DNA of 63,500 bases from Chrysomallon squamiferum (lineage: Eukaryota > Mollusca > Gastropoda > Neomphalida > Peltospiridae), in contig CM022671.1 in NCBI GenBank assembly GCA_012295275.1, forward strand, positions 27,881,822 through 27,945,321, read 5' to 3'. The notes beneath the pieces are model-generated. The model did not search any database, was not told the origin of the DNA, and worked only from the letters and a program-made list of their open reading frames with translations. Below are positions 36,885 through 49,999 of this stretch, one piece after another. The position numbers and the translations under genes are program-made. Numbering within the stretch: position 1 is the first letter of the stretch; each line of letters begins with the position of its first letter.

Positions 36885-37445
36885 AGCACTATCGATTTCC
36901 AAAAACTGTTTTCCAAGTTACTCTTCCTTTCACCAGCGATGTTTTATTTTTAATGTCTAGAGGTGGAATTTATTTAATCTACAACTAAGTTAAAATAATG
37001 TGTAAACTCCAGTTGCGTGTCTCACTGTCGATTTGCAGAAAATCTTGCTTCATTTTGCTTTTCCTTTTCACTGGAGATGTTTTATTTTTTTAATGTCCAG
37101 AGGTGGAGTTTATTTAGATATAGATTTAATCCAGACTTAAGTTAAAATAACGCGTAAAATCTCAGTGTATCTACTATCGATCTGCAGAACGAAACTCTTG
37201 TTCTCGTATTATTTCTTCTTTTCACAAAGATGTCTTATTTTTTAATGTCAGGATTCAAATTTGTGCCACCACTTCAGATTTAATCTACATGTAAGTCAGT
37301 ATAACGTGCAAAATCTCAATGACAAGTTTCAACGTCTTCTATTATCGATTTGTAGAAACGCTTGTCTCTTTTTTTTCTTTTTATTTCTGTAGACGAGTGT
37401 TTTTTGATGTCCATAATTCGAGGTTGGGACACGTGATTTATTTTA
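36885..37445. repeat. Degenerate tandem array, unit about 136-168 bp, about 3.5 copies
   Basis: The landmark ATCGATTT followed by a G/C-A-G recurs near 36891, 37027, 37176 and 37344. Each is followed by a T-rich stretch, a GATGTTTTATTTTT-like block, AATGTC(C)AGAGGTGG-like sequence, a TTTAATCTA block and AAGTTAAAATAACG-like sequence. The units are diverged and vary in length, so this is an old minisatellite or satellite fragment. Confidence 0.65.
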
Positions 37446-37559
37446 ATGTAATTGAAAATAAAAACTTTACTGTGCAGAAAATGTCACTTGTATGTTTCTA
37501 AGACATAATTATAGAGGAAGAAGAAGAAAAACAATCAAATCAAAATGATTCCAAAATAC

Positions 37560-37660
37560 TTTCCCTATAACTATCTAATTTGTATGTCTGTCTGTGTGTG
37601 TATGTGTGTGTCTGTGTGTGTGTGTCTGTGTGTGTGTGTGTGTATATATATGTATGTATA
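37560..37660. repeat. (TG)n-rich low-complexity tract
   Basis: Interrupted TG, TCTG and TATG repeats follow the tandem array. Confidence 0.7.
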
Positions 37661-38425
37661 TAATAAAAAGAAGTAATTTATTCATGTTGTTTTTCTAAAA
37701 TGTATGTGCAACTAAATATAAAAAATAAAAATGAAAATAAAAAAAATAAAAAAAAGGAAATAAAGCTATTTGCCCTAATCTTTGAATTATTTAGTGCACA
37801 ACGATAAAAATCTTATTTAAATATATAATATGTAGTGAACCTTATTCATTGCCACTGGACACGTTTCAAAACATTCAATTACGACACTGGAATGAGCTGA
37901 GAGATCGGAGGGTAAGGTTGAGTTGAGTCACTGTAAAATTGAACCCATTGAACTATTTCACTTCCCAGCCAGAACCCTGCGACTCATATATCTAAGCCGT
38001 AGTTTGCAATTTTCCCACTTATGGGAAGGTGAACATAAAAAAATACCTTGCCGCTGATCAGGTTGCCATATAAGAAAAGTGGAAATATATTCTGAATGTG
38101 TCTTTAAGTAAAAACATTTCTTCTTTCCTTTTAACATACAATAATATTTTGAGTTGCAAACCCATTAACAAATGACTGCCAAGTTTTCACTTTGTTTTGC
38201 CGTGTTTCAACACACGAGTTGTGATGAAGAACGTTGTATGTTAAATATAATTCTGTTCCTCCCAGACAGTTCAGATTTTCTGCCAAAATATTGATAGTCT
38301 CGAATAACTTTATAATTAAGTGGGTTTTATTTAGTCATTTCTGGTGGTTTTGTGTTTTATAATAATAATTTTAAAATAAACATATCTTTAATAATATAAT
38401 AAAAATAAATAAAAAAAAAAAAATA

Positions 38426-38426
38426 A

Positions 38427-38461
<35 letters not shown>

Positions 38462-38509
38462 ATAGTAGTAATAATAGTAATAGTAATAATGATAATGATG
38501 ATGATGATG
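38426..38509. repeat. (AGT)n passing into (AAT/GAT)n
   Basis: A compound trinucleotide microsatellite with about a dozen AGT units at its start. Confidence 0.85.
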
Positions 38510-38854
38510 GTCGTCACAATGACAATGATGACAAGTATTCTCATGAGAACGGCATCAATGGTGTGCTACAGAAAACTCATTAATTTTTCACTGGTTCAAA
38601 CAGATGTTATGATTGGTAACAATAAGCAAATATAATCTCTTGGCTATTATTATCAACAATAAATAAATTTAGCTTTTTTATTGATTTATGATTGAAATTA
38701 CGTAACAGTAATTCTTCTTTAGAATTTACGTCATTTTACAGGCTTTCACAAGAAACATTCGTTGTTGCTTTCTTAGAATTAACACTGACATTAATTCTGT
38801 ACTACACCTTTACTTTTGATAATTATAATCTTCTTTTTTTAATTTAAATTTTCA

Positions 38855-38855
38855 C

Positions 38856-38898
<43 letters not shown>

Positions 38899-38949
38899 TT
38901 ATTATTATTGTTATTGTTATTATTATTTATTTATTTATTTATTTATTTT

Positions 38950-38992
<43 letters not shown>
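38855..38992. repeat. Compound (ATT)n-(ATTT)n-poly-T tract
   Basis: An ATT run, then ATTT units, then about 37 T residues ending at 38992. Confidence 0.85.
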
Positions 38993-38997
<5 letters not shown>

Positions 38998-39371
38998 AAT
39001 TCTCATACTTACTCCAACGTTATTTCAAAGACTTTTCTTTGAAAAGCTTTGATCGATTCTGAAGTTTGCATGTTAAATGACGGTTTTGAAAAGCATCTAA
39101 ATAATCTGATTTGTCATTATCATTTTGAAACATCCCCGAGAGAGCTGACTGTGAATGTAAAATCTATGTTGAATACACCTAATATCGTTAATATGTATTA
39201 CTCGTAGTGCAATGACTAGCACAATTACTTAACTTATCAGCTTTAATTATTTAAAATTACGTTTAATGCACTGACGAAAACATCAAATGAATGAAATGGC
39301 ATAAATACATTAAATGCTGTAAATAGATAACATTAAGAAAGAAAATGCGAATTTGTGAGAATGGTTCAGTG

Positions 39372-39374
<3 letters not shown>

Positions 39375-39464
<90 letters not shown>
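39375..39464. repeat. (GA)n microsatellite, about 90 bp
   Basis: The longest pure GA run in the window. It is followed within 190 bp by a (TG)n run. Confidence 0.95.
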
Positions 39465-39470
<6 letters not shown>

Positions 39471-39649
39471 CGGGATGAGTGAAACAAACAAACAAAGGCA
39501 GAGAGAGAAAGAGATATGTATAGATTGATGCAAAAAACGGAGGCTTCTGATTTTTTAAATATATTATTATTTTGTATGTATGTAATTATACAACTCATTT
39601 ACCACTGAAAAGGTTTTCATTGTAAATAAAGGGGGAAAAAATTAATAAG

Positions 39650-39652
<3 letters not shown>

Positions 39653-39698
<46 letters not shown>
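39653..39698. repeat. (TG)n microsatellite
   Basis: Uninterrupted TG run of about 23 units. Confidence 0.95.
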
Positions 39699-39700
<2 letters not shown>

Positions 39701-41073
39701 CATATATACATAGGTACATACATAGACACATGCATATTAAATTAAAATTAAATTTTTACACCGACGTGCAATTTCACACTCTTCAAAAACCAAATTACAC
39801 TTCAAGCTGGATTAGTAAAAAAAAAAAAATGTTAATTTCTATTTACGTATAATTATATTGACAATGGAATTCGATTCTATGCCAAAATTAGTTCGCAGTT
39901 TATTTCCATATTTGTCTATTCTTTTTTTAATTTATTTATTTATTTATTTTTTTATCAAAAATACTTGTTTCATTACAGCAGACTTGAATAACAATGCAGT
40001 ATTAAAAATAGTAACAAGAATGATTCAAAATCGACTGTAAAGCTTTTATAGCTTAAAGAAAAGAAAAAACAAAAAAAAAAAAAAAAACAAATACAAACAA
40101 AACAGACTGTATAACAAACAAGCAAACAAACGAATAAACAAACAAACAAACAAACAAACAAGCAAACAATCAAACACACAAACTACCAAATATGTATTTA
40201 GTATTTTGTTATTGTACATGATAATATCTTGGGTTGGGAATGGGCGCTGCTAAACAACGATTATTACTTTTGACTTTTTTTTTTTTTTTTTTTTCAGAAC
40301 TAATTATTTTTACCATAGGACATTTATGGTTAATAAAACGGAGTAAAAACAAATTAATCGTGGAATGTATGATATAAATCTGTTCTGCTTGTAGCTAAAT
40401 TTCATTATGCTGCTAACAAAGCTGTTCTATAAATCAAGTGTCATTAGTACCCGTTGTCTCGCGAAGACCACCTTCAAACTAATAAATCGAATGAAAACAT
40501 CATCATGATTTTATGATTGCTCGGTCTCGTCTGTATCCATGGTGATGTTTATAGATAATAATATAGAAACAGAAAATTACGTCACTGAGGCAAATCTAAA
40601 TTCCAGACCTCCCATTGCTGATAACTGTTTCGCTTCGTGTGTTATATTTGGTTCTGCCATGAAATTTCTGAAAGATATGGCACCCAGCAATGTATATGCA
40701 ATGTGATTTTTTTTAATATTTTTTTTTCTAGAATTATAATATGAAAATCTTCTCTGTTTTTTTTTTCTTTATAGTTCAATGTCCTCTGACAGTTGATGGT
40801 TATTTTGTGTATTTGTTTGAGATTTTTAAGAGGCAGTGTAAAAATAGTGATGGATTGTAACTCAGACAAGATGTGACCATCATCTTTCTTGTTGCTGAAT
40901 AATAAAAGCTGTTAAAACGAAACTTTATGTAGCACAGATTAAACGTTATTATTACTCTACTGAATTTTCTATTTTATGTTGTCTATTAAAATAACATAAA
41001 ATAAATGAAAAGAAAAAGAAAATATAAAGAGAAACATGATCAGTATTGGTTATCAAACAATATGTCTGAAATT

Positions 41074-41077
<4 letters not shown>

Positions 41078-41154
<77 letters not shown>
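41078..41154. repeat. (CT)n microsatellite, about 77 bp
   Basis: Uninterrupted pyrimidine-only run on the plus strand. Confidence 0.95.
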
Positions 41155-41159
<5 letters not shown>

Positions 41160-41689
41160 AAATAAATAAATAAGAAAACAACTGAACTCAGTATAGTTTC
41201 TTCCCTAAAAGAGTGATGAACAAGGACTTTCTCACATAAACGTATGTTAAACATTATGCAATCAGTTTTGACGCTGGACATAAGAAGCCGCAGGTTCTCT
41301 GTTTTCACGATATATAAAAGCTTTTCTGAATCGTGACCAACGATCACTGAAATACTCGCATCAAAGACATAACAAATATTAAAATATAACAATCAGCAAT
41401 GCTATAGCCAGCTCAGTTAAAATAACTATCTATATATAAGTGTATTCACACTACAAACATGTGGTTACACGTTTTCCTTTGGAATAGTAAGAAAACACAA
41501 CAAGAACATTATTGTTGTGAAGAGTTATAACAAGGGAGATTATTAAATGGGATGAGACAAAGGCGTAGCAATTTTGATTTCAGTAGCAGTGCCCATTTCT
41601 TTCTTTGTTCTTCTTCTTATTATTATTATTTTTAATCCAGCACGGTGTAGCAAAAATATAAATAATATATATTATGCCTACTCTTTTTA

Positions 41690-41727
41690 TTATTATTATT
41701 ATTTATTTTAATTATTATTATTATTAT

Positions 41728-41762
<35 letters not shown>

Positions 41763-41775
41763 TGTGTGTGTGTAT
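41690..41775. repeat. (ATT)n, poly-T and (GT)n compound tract
   Basis: ATT units pass into about 22 T residues and then a GT run. Confidence 0.8.
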
Positions 41776-42372
41776 GAGCGTGTTTATTTGTCTGGCTTAG
41801 CAGTCTTACAGTCCTTTGGTCGTAATACAGGTTTTTCACCTTTTTAATCAGCATGGAAGTACAATTCTATTTCTATATTAACGTTTTATACTTTTATTTT
41901 ATTTTATTATTACATATTTTTCTTTCAAGCAACAACAGTTTGTTTCTCGACATTTCTCGCTGATCTTGGAAACATCTTTATGCGACTTTGTATATGCAAA
42001 CAACTCAAGATGCGTTTTTGCACAAGTAAACAACTCGAAATAATGGCTGTATCCCAAACAACAAGTAAGTACCATTAGTGTACATAATCTAAAACAGCAG
42101 TACTATCGGGTGAAGGTCGACCGGCCAAGCTATCTACCGAGATTGACCACCTACCTGTTAAATATATTAACCGAACTTGATATAACAGCACCAACAACAC
42201 TAATAGGAAAAAAAGAAAAGAAGGAGGTACGAACTAACGAAAGAACGATAACAACGGAGATGGAAATATCGAAATTTATAAATTGCATTGTTCCTAACAG
42301 ACAGTGTCAGTAATATGTCATTTAACAGCAGGAACAACAAAAACAAAAGAAAAAGAAGAGAGAGAGTGAGAG

Positions 42373-42375
<3 letters not shown>

Positions 42376-42456
<81 letters not shown>
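42376..42456. repeat. (GA)n microsatellite, about 81 bp
   Basis: A pure GA run, preceded by an interrupted GAGAGT/GAGC section. It lies 175 bp from a long (CA)n run. Confidence 0.95.
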
Positions 42457-42459
<3 letters not shown>

Positions 42460-42630
42460 GCATACATATATACATATATACGAACGTACATACGTAGATA
42501 TACACATTTACAGATACGTACGTAGATAGATATATACCTGCATACACGAAAGGTTATTAAAAAACTAACGTATCGTCAAAGACCCAACTCACGGATTCAT
42601 ACACATACAAATAAACATATGCAGACAGCG

Positions 42631-42631
<1 letters not shown>

Positions 42632-42709
<78 letters not shown>
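42632..42709. repeat. (CA)n microsatellite, about 78 bp
   Basis: Uninterrupted CA run of about 38 units. Confidence 0.95.
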
Positions 42710-42715
<6 letters not shown>

Positions 42716-42759
42716 CCACATGTTCACTCATTTTCATCCACATGTTAACTACATACGAC

Positions 42760-45700
42760 TATTACACAATTCCCAAGTTAGCTACCTATACAATTCAGCT
42801 ATCCCTTACATTCGGCGTTAACGTCAGAAAGCTTTGGTATGCATGGTTTTAATTGAAGCGATGCGCCATGTAATAAGTGCTCTTGCTGTATATATCCCAA
42901 TACACAGATACATGAAATCTGATTAAGAAAATCTCCCGTATGACGCCAAGAAGTATTAACTCTCCATTCCAACCATCTGCTGTGCGTTATGTTAGTCAAA
43001 AGTACAGCCGTTCACACGATCACGTTTTGATGTAATAAAGATATCCTTTCATCAGTACATTACGAAAATACCTCCTTGTCCCTAACTGAATAATAATAAT
43101 AAAGTTATTCACTTTCCATAACATGAACGTATGCCAGAAAATAACCAAAAATAGTAAAGGTGGAAAATATAGTAAATATACATGAATGTTTATTTGTAAT
43201 ACATGCTGTGGAAAATAAGCAGGTTTCTGTGTAGCTATACGCGGGCAAGCACTTGTGATCTTATACGTTCTTATATGACATCAGAGCTTTTAATGATCTC
43301 TCTCTCTTTCTCTTTCTCTCTCTCTTTCTCTCATCCAAAGAACCGCAGTCCTAAAAATAAATAAAAAATTCTTTATACTGAAAACATAAGTGAAAAAGGA
43401 AAAGGATGAAGAGAAACTCAATAACAAAAGTAGCAAGAAACACAAAAGTAAACAGAATCTGGAGTTTAAAAAAAAAGCAGCAAAGTAAACACTTTGCTTA
43501 ACACAAAACAATGATAACAGTGCTTTTCTAAATATTCTTGAAATCAAACACGAACATTTTCTGTTGCTTACGTTTTTTTTAACATATGTTTTAGGGTATG
43601 CAGCAGCGAAAGTGTTCAATTAGAGTGGCATCATAATAAAAGCAAACAAATGCTCTTGGCTCCAGAGAGAGGTTCGAAACCTTCCGGAAAATCACTTACA
43701 TAAGAAACAGAACATATTGAAAAACGTTCTAGCAGCAAACTAAGTGTGACGTTAGACGAGTGCACTTTAGTCTCCTGAGTTTTTAGAGTTTGTTTATGAT
43801 CTAAGCTGAAAAAGAAAATTAAAAATAAATAAATAAATAAATAACGTCCATGCTGCCTTGTTAACGCAGACGTCACAAACGTTACGTCATAGCGTTGTTC
43901 TGTTTATAAAATACAGATAAGTACGATCTATTTCTGCCTCTATCTCTCTCAGTTACCTGTCTAACTGTTTAGCGCTCTCTCTCTCTGCCTACCTGTGTGT
44001 CTGTTTGTTATATACCAGTCTACCAACATGACATTTTGTTTAAAATGAACATAACAAAATGTTGCGAAATTCTTTATTTCATTATCTTCCTTTGTTTTTT
44101 AACAAGGGGTGGGGAACGTTAATGCAGAGGTTAAAAAATAGTTGGATTTATTTTTATTTTTTGTTCCAGTTTTGAAACTGAATAGTATTTTATATGTGTA
44201 ATTTGAAATATTAAATCTAACAGAAAATATTTCAGGGATGAGAGTCGATATTTGAACCAACTGCCCCTTTAATTATCCTTCAACAGTTACCACGGTTCAT
44301 TTCTCTGGATGGGAACACTGTTAATGATCGTCTTGCCACGACATACTGTAACAGAATAGATGCAATTTCTAAGTAAGGAAACATGCAGGCTAACTTCAAA
44401 AAACAATATACAGCACTTAGGCGAGCTGCACAAAAGCAGTATCAATGCATTCCAGCGTACGATTCTTTCCAGTTCATCTCATAAGCGAAATATGCAAAAG
44501 CTATCAGAGTTGTTGGCAGAACACTTTCCTAATGTCGTCTTCACTAAGGCAGATGATGACCTTCCGTGCAAACTGGAAGCAAGAAAGACTTGACATTTGC
44601 AGTTAACTGTTCAGTGGCCGAGTCATCCTTTACAGAGTTAGTATTTTAAAAAACAAAAAAGTGTTACCATGAAATTAATTATGATGGCAAAACAAAGTTC
44701 ATTTAATTAAAGTATGATAACAGTAAGTAATATGGCCTGTGTGAATTCTTTCATTTTTTGGTAGAAAATCTTGAAAGTCTAAATTTACGGAGATTGCAAA
44801 CATTAAAAGGGTGTATGAATATATGTTCAGTTCTAAATAAAAAAAAAAAATTAAACATTTCTGAATAGGAAGGAAAAAATAAAACAAAGTAAAATAAAAA
44901 TGTTTCAGAATGATTTCGATAAAAACAATAAAATTGTTTGCTTGTTTGTTATTTATTATTATTAACAAACATTTTCTTTATAGTTTCAAATATTGATTAA
45001 AAACAACCAACAAAAAACAAAAAATAAAAATAAAAATACCTTGGAACTTCAAAATATTGATGAGCGCAGGTGACTGAAAAATAAAATACTTTTTTAATGT
45101 ATATTTTAATTTAAGATCGGGATAATGTGTAGGTCGTTCCAGACTTACTCCAAGTGGCGTAAGAACATGCTATGATTATGTGTTATCTTGTTTGTAGAAA
45201 CTGTCAAGTAAAATATCCATTGCTGCTATTTGACAGACATCGTAGTATCCCGCTTCCTGGGTTTTCTCTGTCATTACCCCTAGTACTTAATATAACGACA
45301 ATGGATTCGCAAACAAGGATAGTGTCTTCAAGCAAAAAATGTCTTTCTTCCTTCCTTTTAAATTATCGACTGGTTAAGAAGAAATTGCTTCAGAACTTCC
45401 AAATATTGATCAGTGTATGTGTAAAATGTTTGTGTATTGATTTTACCAAGGTTCTAATTTTTTTTTTTTAAATGAAAAGAAAAAAATAAAGGAAAAAAAA
45501 AACACGAATAATTCTGAAGGTCAAATTTGAAATCTTCGCTCGGTGAGTATGAACATTTTGTCGTGAAAATGAGTTAGAAATGAATTATTTGCTAAAATGG
45601 TTAAAAATCAAGAAATTTTAAAATTGATTGTCAGTGAAAGAACAAGTCAAATATGTCACAATCAGGTTCAGATCAGCTTGATACTTGCAGAAGGAATATT
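42760..45700. other. Intergenic sequence without recognisable gene
   Basis: Short CT-rich tracts occur at 43297-43332 and near 43976. A 77-codon frame at 44360-44593 lies in fairly complex sequence but its product matches nothing I know and it has no clear splice context. A PolIII B-box match at 43671-43681 lacks the rest of a tRNA. Confidence 0.5.
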
Positions 45701-45704
45701 AAAT

Positions 45705-46021
45705 GTAGAAAGATTTATTTCCAAGAATATTTTCGTTTGGGTCAAATGAAATAAAATAATAAACCATCTCTCAAGTGACAAGATTTATTTTCAGGAATAT
45801 TTTGTCTTTGGTCAAATAATAAAAAAACACACCTCCCAAACGGAAAGATTTGTTTCCACGAACATTTTATCTTAGGTTAAATAAAATTGAAAAAAAAAAA
45901 AAGAAAAAAAAAAACCTGGAAAGATTTGTTTCCAGGAATATTTTATCTTGGATCAAATAATAATAACAATAAATTACCTCCCAAGTGGAAAAATTTATTT
46001 CCAGAAATATCTTCACTTAAA
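45705..46021. repeat. Tandem array of about 70-bp units, five copies, each with a hairpin
   Basis: The core GAAAGATTTATTTCCA, followed by GAATATTTT and TGGTCAAAT, recurs near 45711, 45781, 45846, 45922 and 45991 (periods 65-76). In each unit GGAAA and TTTCC flank a six-base loop. The fourth unit forms a perfect 8-bp stem, CCTGGAAA/TTTCCAGG, at 45915-45936. Linkers between cores are A-rich and vary in length. Confidence 0.7.
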
Positions 46022-48730
46022 AAATAAAGAATAGGAAATCTGATATAGAATCAGATTAAAATTTAAAAAAATGCTTCTATATTTAACTTCAATGCAATGG
46101 CTAACTGTCTGATTATAAATTAAAGTAGTAGTGACATTTTAAAATAGCTATTTAAAGTAAAAAACATAAAAACGTAAAATAAAAACTTTAAAAACGAAAA
46201 AAGAATTCTTTTGAATTATTGGCCATTTATAATTATTTGCCGGTTTATAGTCAAAACGCTTTTTTTTTTTTTTTTTTTTTTTTAATTATTATTATTTTTT
46301 TTAATGCTAGATTTATTAGCTTCAGTTTTATTTTATTTACCTATTTATTAATTTATTTTATTATTGTTATTATTATTATTATTATTATAATTATTATTAT
46401 TTATCCAGTATAACTATTTCTTTTATATTTAATAGTATATATATAATTGCTTTTTGTTCAATATATATTCCAATATTTCCCATTCCATAGTTTGTCTCAG
46501 GAAAGGAATATCTATGATAAAAATTGTTACTGATCTATCTTATCTATTGCTGGTGTTATTAGAACTAATACTTGATACTTAAGCAAATAATAATAATAAA
46601 ATAAGTAAGTAAATAAACAAATAAACAAAGAAAGAAAGAAAGAATGAATGAAAGAAAGAAAAAACAGGAATTAAAGGGGAGAAATAAAAGAAGTGTATAA
46701 AATAACACAAATGAACTGCTAAATAAGAGAGATCAGAAATGAAAAAAAGAAAAAAAAAAAAAAAAAAAAAACCCCGGAAAATAATCAAAAATAAAAAAAA
46801 AAAAAGAAAGAAAAAAAAGTAAAAGAGAGGAAAATTTTAAGAATTTTTCTGATAATAGATTCCACAAACACACAATTAATCTAATTTTGTTGTGAATCGT
46901 CTGTTAAAACAGATTCATTACTGTAACTCCATGACACTAATGCCAGTCTTTATTCTATTTTTAGAACCGAACTGAATATAATTGCATTAAAATTTAAAGA
47001 AAAAGAAAAGCATAACGTGTTATCTGCTTAGCGATGTAGAAAGTTATTTGACATACAGAGTCGTTATGCAGGAGGAGCTGATATCTACACTGTCAATTTG
47101 AATCAATTACTGCGCCCCGTACCACTTCAACAGTGCTTATCTTTTCATTGGCTGTCTGATTAATCTGCAAAACACGTGATCCGTAAATACTTCACACTTC
47201 CGAGCCAATCGTCACAGCCGTTGTGTTTGTTTTGTTTTGTTTTGTTTTTTTTTTTTTTTTTGTTTGTTTGTTTTTTTATTGTGTGTTTTTTTGTTTTTTT
47301 TTGTGTGTTTATTATTTCCGTTTGGCGTCATCATGCTGTATTAACAACCAAGGACAAACAGACACAGTTCAAGAGTCGCAGAAAATCGTTGGATTTTTTT
47401 TTTGTTCGTCTTTCGTTTTGCAGGGTGGTGGCGGAAGTTCCAATTCTTTTAAGATTATTATGATTTTAAAAATAAACCATACATCTTGGAATACTATAAT
47501 TATTTTGTATTTGTTAAGACGAGTATCTGAGAAACAACAATAATAATAATAATAATGAAAACATAAACCTTTTTTTTTTTTTTTTTTTTTTTAAACTGGA
47601 TAAATATTTTTTTTTTTTTTTTTTTTTTTTAAATGATGGAATGAATTATTTTTAAAAATTTTAAAATTCTAAAAATAAAAAGAAAACCAAAAAAAAACAG
47701 CAAATGAGGGCATTACCTTTTATGAAAATAAATGTTTTTGTGAAATGACATAAAAATCAGGGCTTTTATGAAGTGTCTGAATAACACTTAAAATACTCAC
47801 AATTATGAATAGGACATTTTTATTTCAAAATTCATCCAAAGGGACTTTAGTCTGTTATGAATGTATCACTCAAAGTTATTTTCTAAGTATTTTTAATAAT
47901 TATTCAGCTAAATCTTGTTCCCAAATTCACTAAAACATTATTTGGATACGTGCACTGGCATAGACAATGGGAATTAAATGGTAAGGAAAAAAGTAAACGA
48001 CGGTCACTTCCGAATCAGAGAGAATTTTGAGACTTTAAGAACAGCCGTTGATTGATACACCTTTGTCCGACGTAACTCACTTCTGCAGGCGTGGAAGAAC
48101 CATCCGAAAGCACAACCAGGTGCAAAACTTTCCTTCCGTGTACTGCTGGGAAAGAGAGACATTTGGCTTTAATTTGAAATGTGTTATGATAATCAAAGAT
48201 ATATAAATTATCATAAAAGAGTCCGTGAATGTGTTCACAGATAAATCTGAAACATCTGTCTAAACGACTACCTTACGTCTAATATTTAATAGCAACGTGG
48301 AGAAGATACAGTGTTCTTAAAGAGCTTCTGCAAGGATTAATGAAAATACGTCCATCCGATGACTGCGATAATATCACATATAAAAAAATAACTGCTGTCA
48401 GGAAAATAGTATCGCAGCTTCTGATCTCTGGTTATGGCCCTTAGCTGCATCTTTTCTTATTTTTTTTTTTTATCAAAAATCAATGCTATCGGAAGATAAA
48501 CAATGTTAGATGAACGTGGAATAACATCTAACGCCATTACCAGGAAGGTGACGGAAAAGCAAATGGGCTACATGACCTATACATATCCGGGACATCTTTC
48601 GATCATATTAAAAAAAAAAAAAAAAAAAAATCATATTTTCCTGCCATTTTTACTGTTATTATTATTAAATGATCTCTGAATTAGGAAACGGATGTTATCA
48701 AAAAATAAATAAATAAGTAAATAAACTATA
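46022..48730. other. Low-complexity intergenic sequence
   Basis: Poly-T, poly-A, ATT and AAAG-type tracts dominate at 46260-46420, 46590-46830, 47225-47310 and 47560-47630. A short complex section at 47040-47220 has a CCAAT-like ATTGG and a CACGTG, but no gene follows. The stretch at 47950-48460 is non-repetitive and unassigned. Confidence 0.55.
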
Positions 48731-48745
48731 TATGTATGTATGTGC

Positions 48746-48748
<3 letters not shown>

Positions 48749-48785
<37 letters not shown>
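48749..48785. repeat. (TG)n microsatellite
   Basis: A TG run of about 18 units. Confidence 0.9.
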
Positions 48786-48788
<3 letters not shown>

Positions 48789-49055
48789 GTACAGAAATGG
48801 TTCTCACATCAAGGCGTCAAAACAAAACGTTTATCAATATGCATAAAATGCATTAATAAATGGCAAATTCTGCCAACATACCTACTGCCAAATATCAGTG
48901 CTGGAGTTAATAACGTTTCTTGGCTGTAGATAAAGTTCTGTTTGAAAAAGTTAACCGACGAGCATGTGGCAATTAAAAAATCTAATAGTACAATCACATT
49001 TCATAACGATCCAAGTACATCTAATACACAGCTACCTTTTATTATTAACATTTGC

Positions 49056-49058
<3 letters not shown>

Positions 49059-49093
<35 letters not shown>
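49059..49093. repeat. Poly-A tract, about 35 bases
   Basis: A homopolymer with no recognisable retroposed sequence on its 5' side. Confidence 0.85.
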
Positions 49094-49096
<3 letters not shown>

Positions 49097-49937
49097 TATC
49101 AAAGCATGCTAAATCCAGTTACAGTTTGAGATCAATTGTTAAAACACTGTCAGCAACAGCTTACACGACAGTTTCTAACAGCGAAAGGCTTTGACTAACG
49201 CAGTACTTTTTTCTGTGTCTGGACAACCCTTACATACAAACATCTTTCTGAAGTCTAAAATCCGCTATTCGTACTTTGTAAAATGTCATCAGTATTTTAA
49301 ATCTGAAATGACGAAGAAGCGGAGGGGGAGGGCGCGGGAAAATCAATATTCACACGTTTGAAAAGACTGAATTCTATACATGTTGTACATACATACACGT
49401 ACCAACAATAACGTGTATTTAAAATGACCTGCCTTAAACTTTAGAGTCAAATAATATCAACAAAACGGCTGTGCTTGTTGCATAACTGATTGGAAACAAT
49501 TTCGTATGTGTTAAAAATTATCACGAACTCATTTCAGTTACACTGCAGAATTACTAGTTACATGTTCTCATTTATCAGCTTCCAGACTCTTCAGGGTGTT
49601 TTTATTCGAGAAAATAATTTGTGTAATTTACAATTAGTTTGGCAATGAGGTAGTTTCCATTTACATTCCTTTTGGCTGAGGTTCTAAAATCAAATTTATA
49701 TTCCTAGCTCGTTCTTCACGTATTCTTTTACGCGCATTTTGTTAATGTAAACGCGGAAGGGACGTCTGCCTATGAATATCATAAAGCTGAATGCCAGTAC
49801 ATCTGTATTCGTGTTGTTATTTAGGAGCGAGTTCAGAATATATCTTTGTGTGTGTTATTAAACTCTTGTGAATGAACGAATATCTCTCAGAGGTTCAATG
49901 TTCAATGTGCATATAAATTTATATGTGTTTGCTTGTG

Positions 49938-49941
<4 letters not shown>

Positions 49942-49989
<48 letters not shown>
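49942..49989. repeat. (TG)n microsatellite
   Basis: Uninterrupted run of about 24 units. Confidence 0.95.
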
Positions 49990-49992
<3 letters not shown>

Positions 49993-49999
49993 ATTTAAT

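Noticed and set aside
34900-42547. Reading frames full of Ser-Leu, Arg-Glu or Thr-His repeats
   Set aside because: They are translations of GA/CT and CA microsatellites on either strand, with no unique protein sequence around them.
43671-43681. PolIII B-box match GGTTCGAAACC suggesting a tRNA or tRNA-derived SINE
   Set aside because: No A-box at the right distance and the surrounding T-stem pairs poorly, so no tRNA fold can be drawn.
44360-44593. 77-codon plus-strand frame as a gene or transposon fragment
   Set aside because: No known motif, no repeat partner in the window, and the frame is closed on both sides.
45705-46021. Regularly spaced hairpin repeats as a CRISPR-like array
   Set aside because: This is a eukaryotic window with diverged units and A-rich linkers rather than identical repeats with unique spacers.
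49059-49093. Poly-A tract as the tail of a processed pseudogene
   Set aside because: The sequence on its 5' side has no recognisable coding and no flanking target duplication was found.
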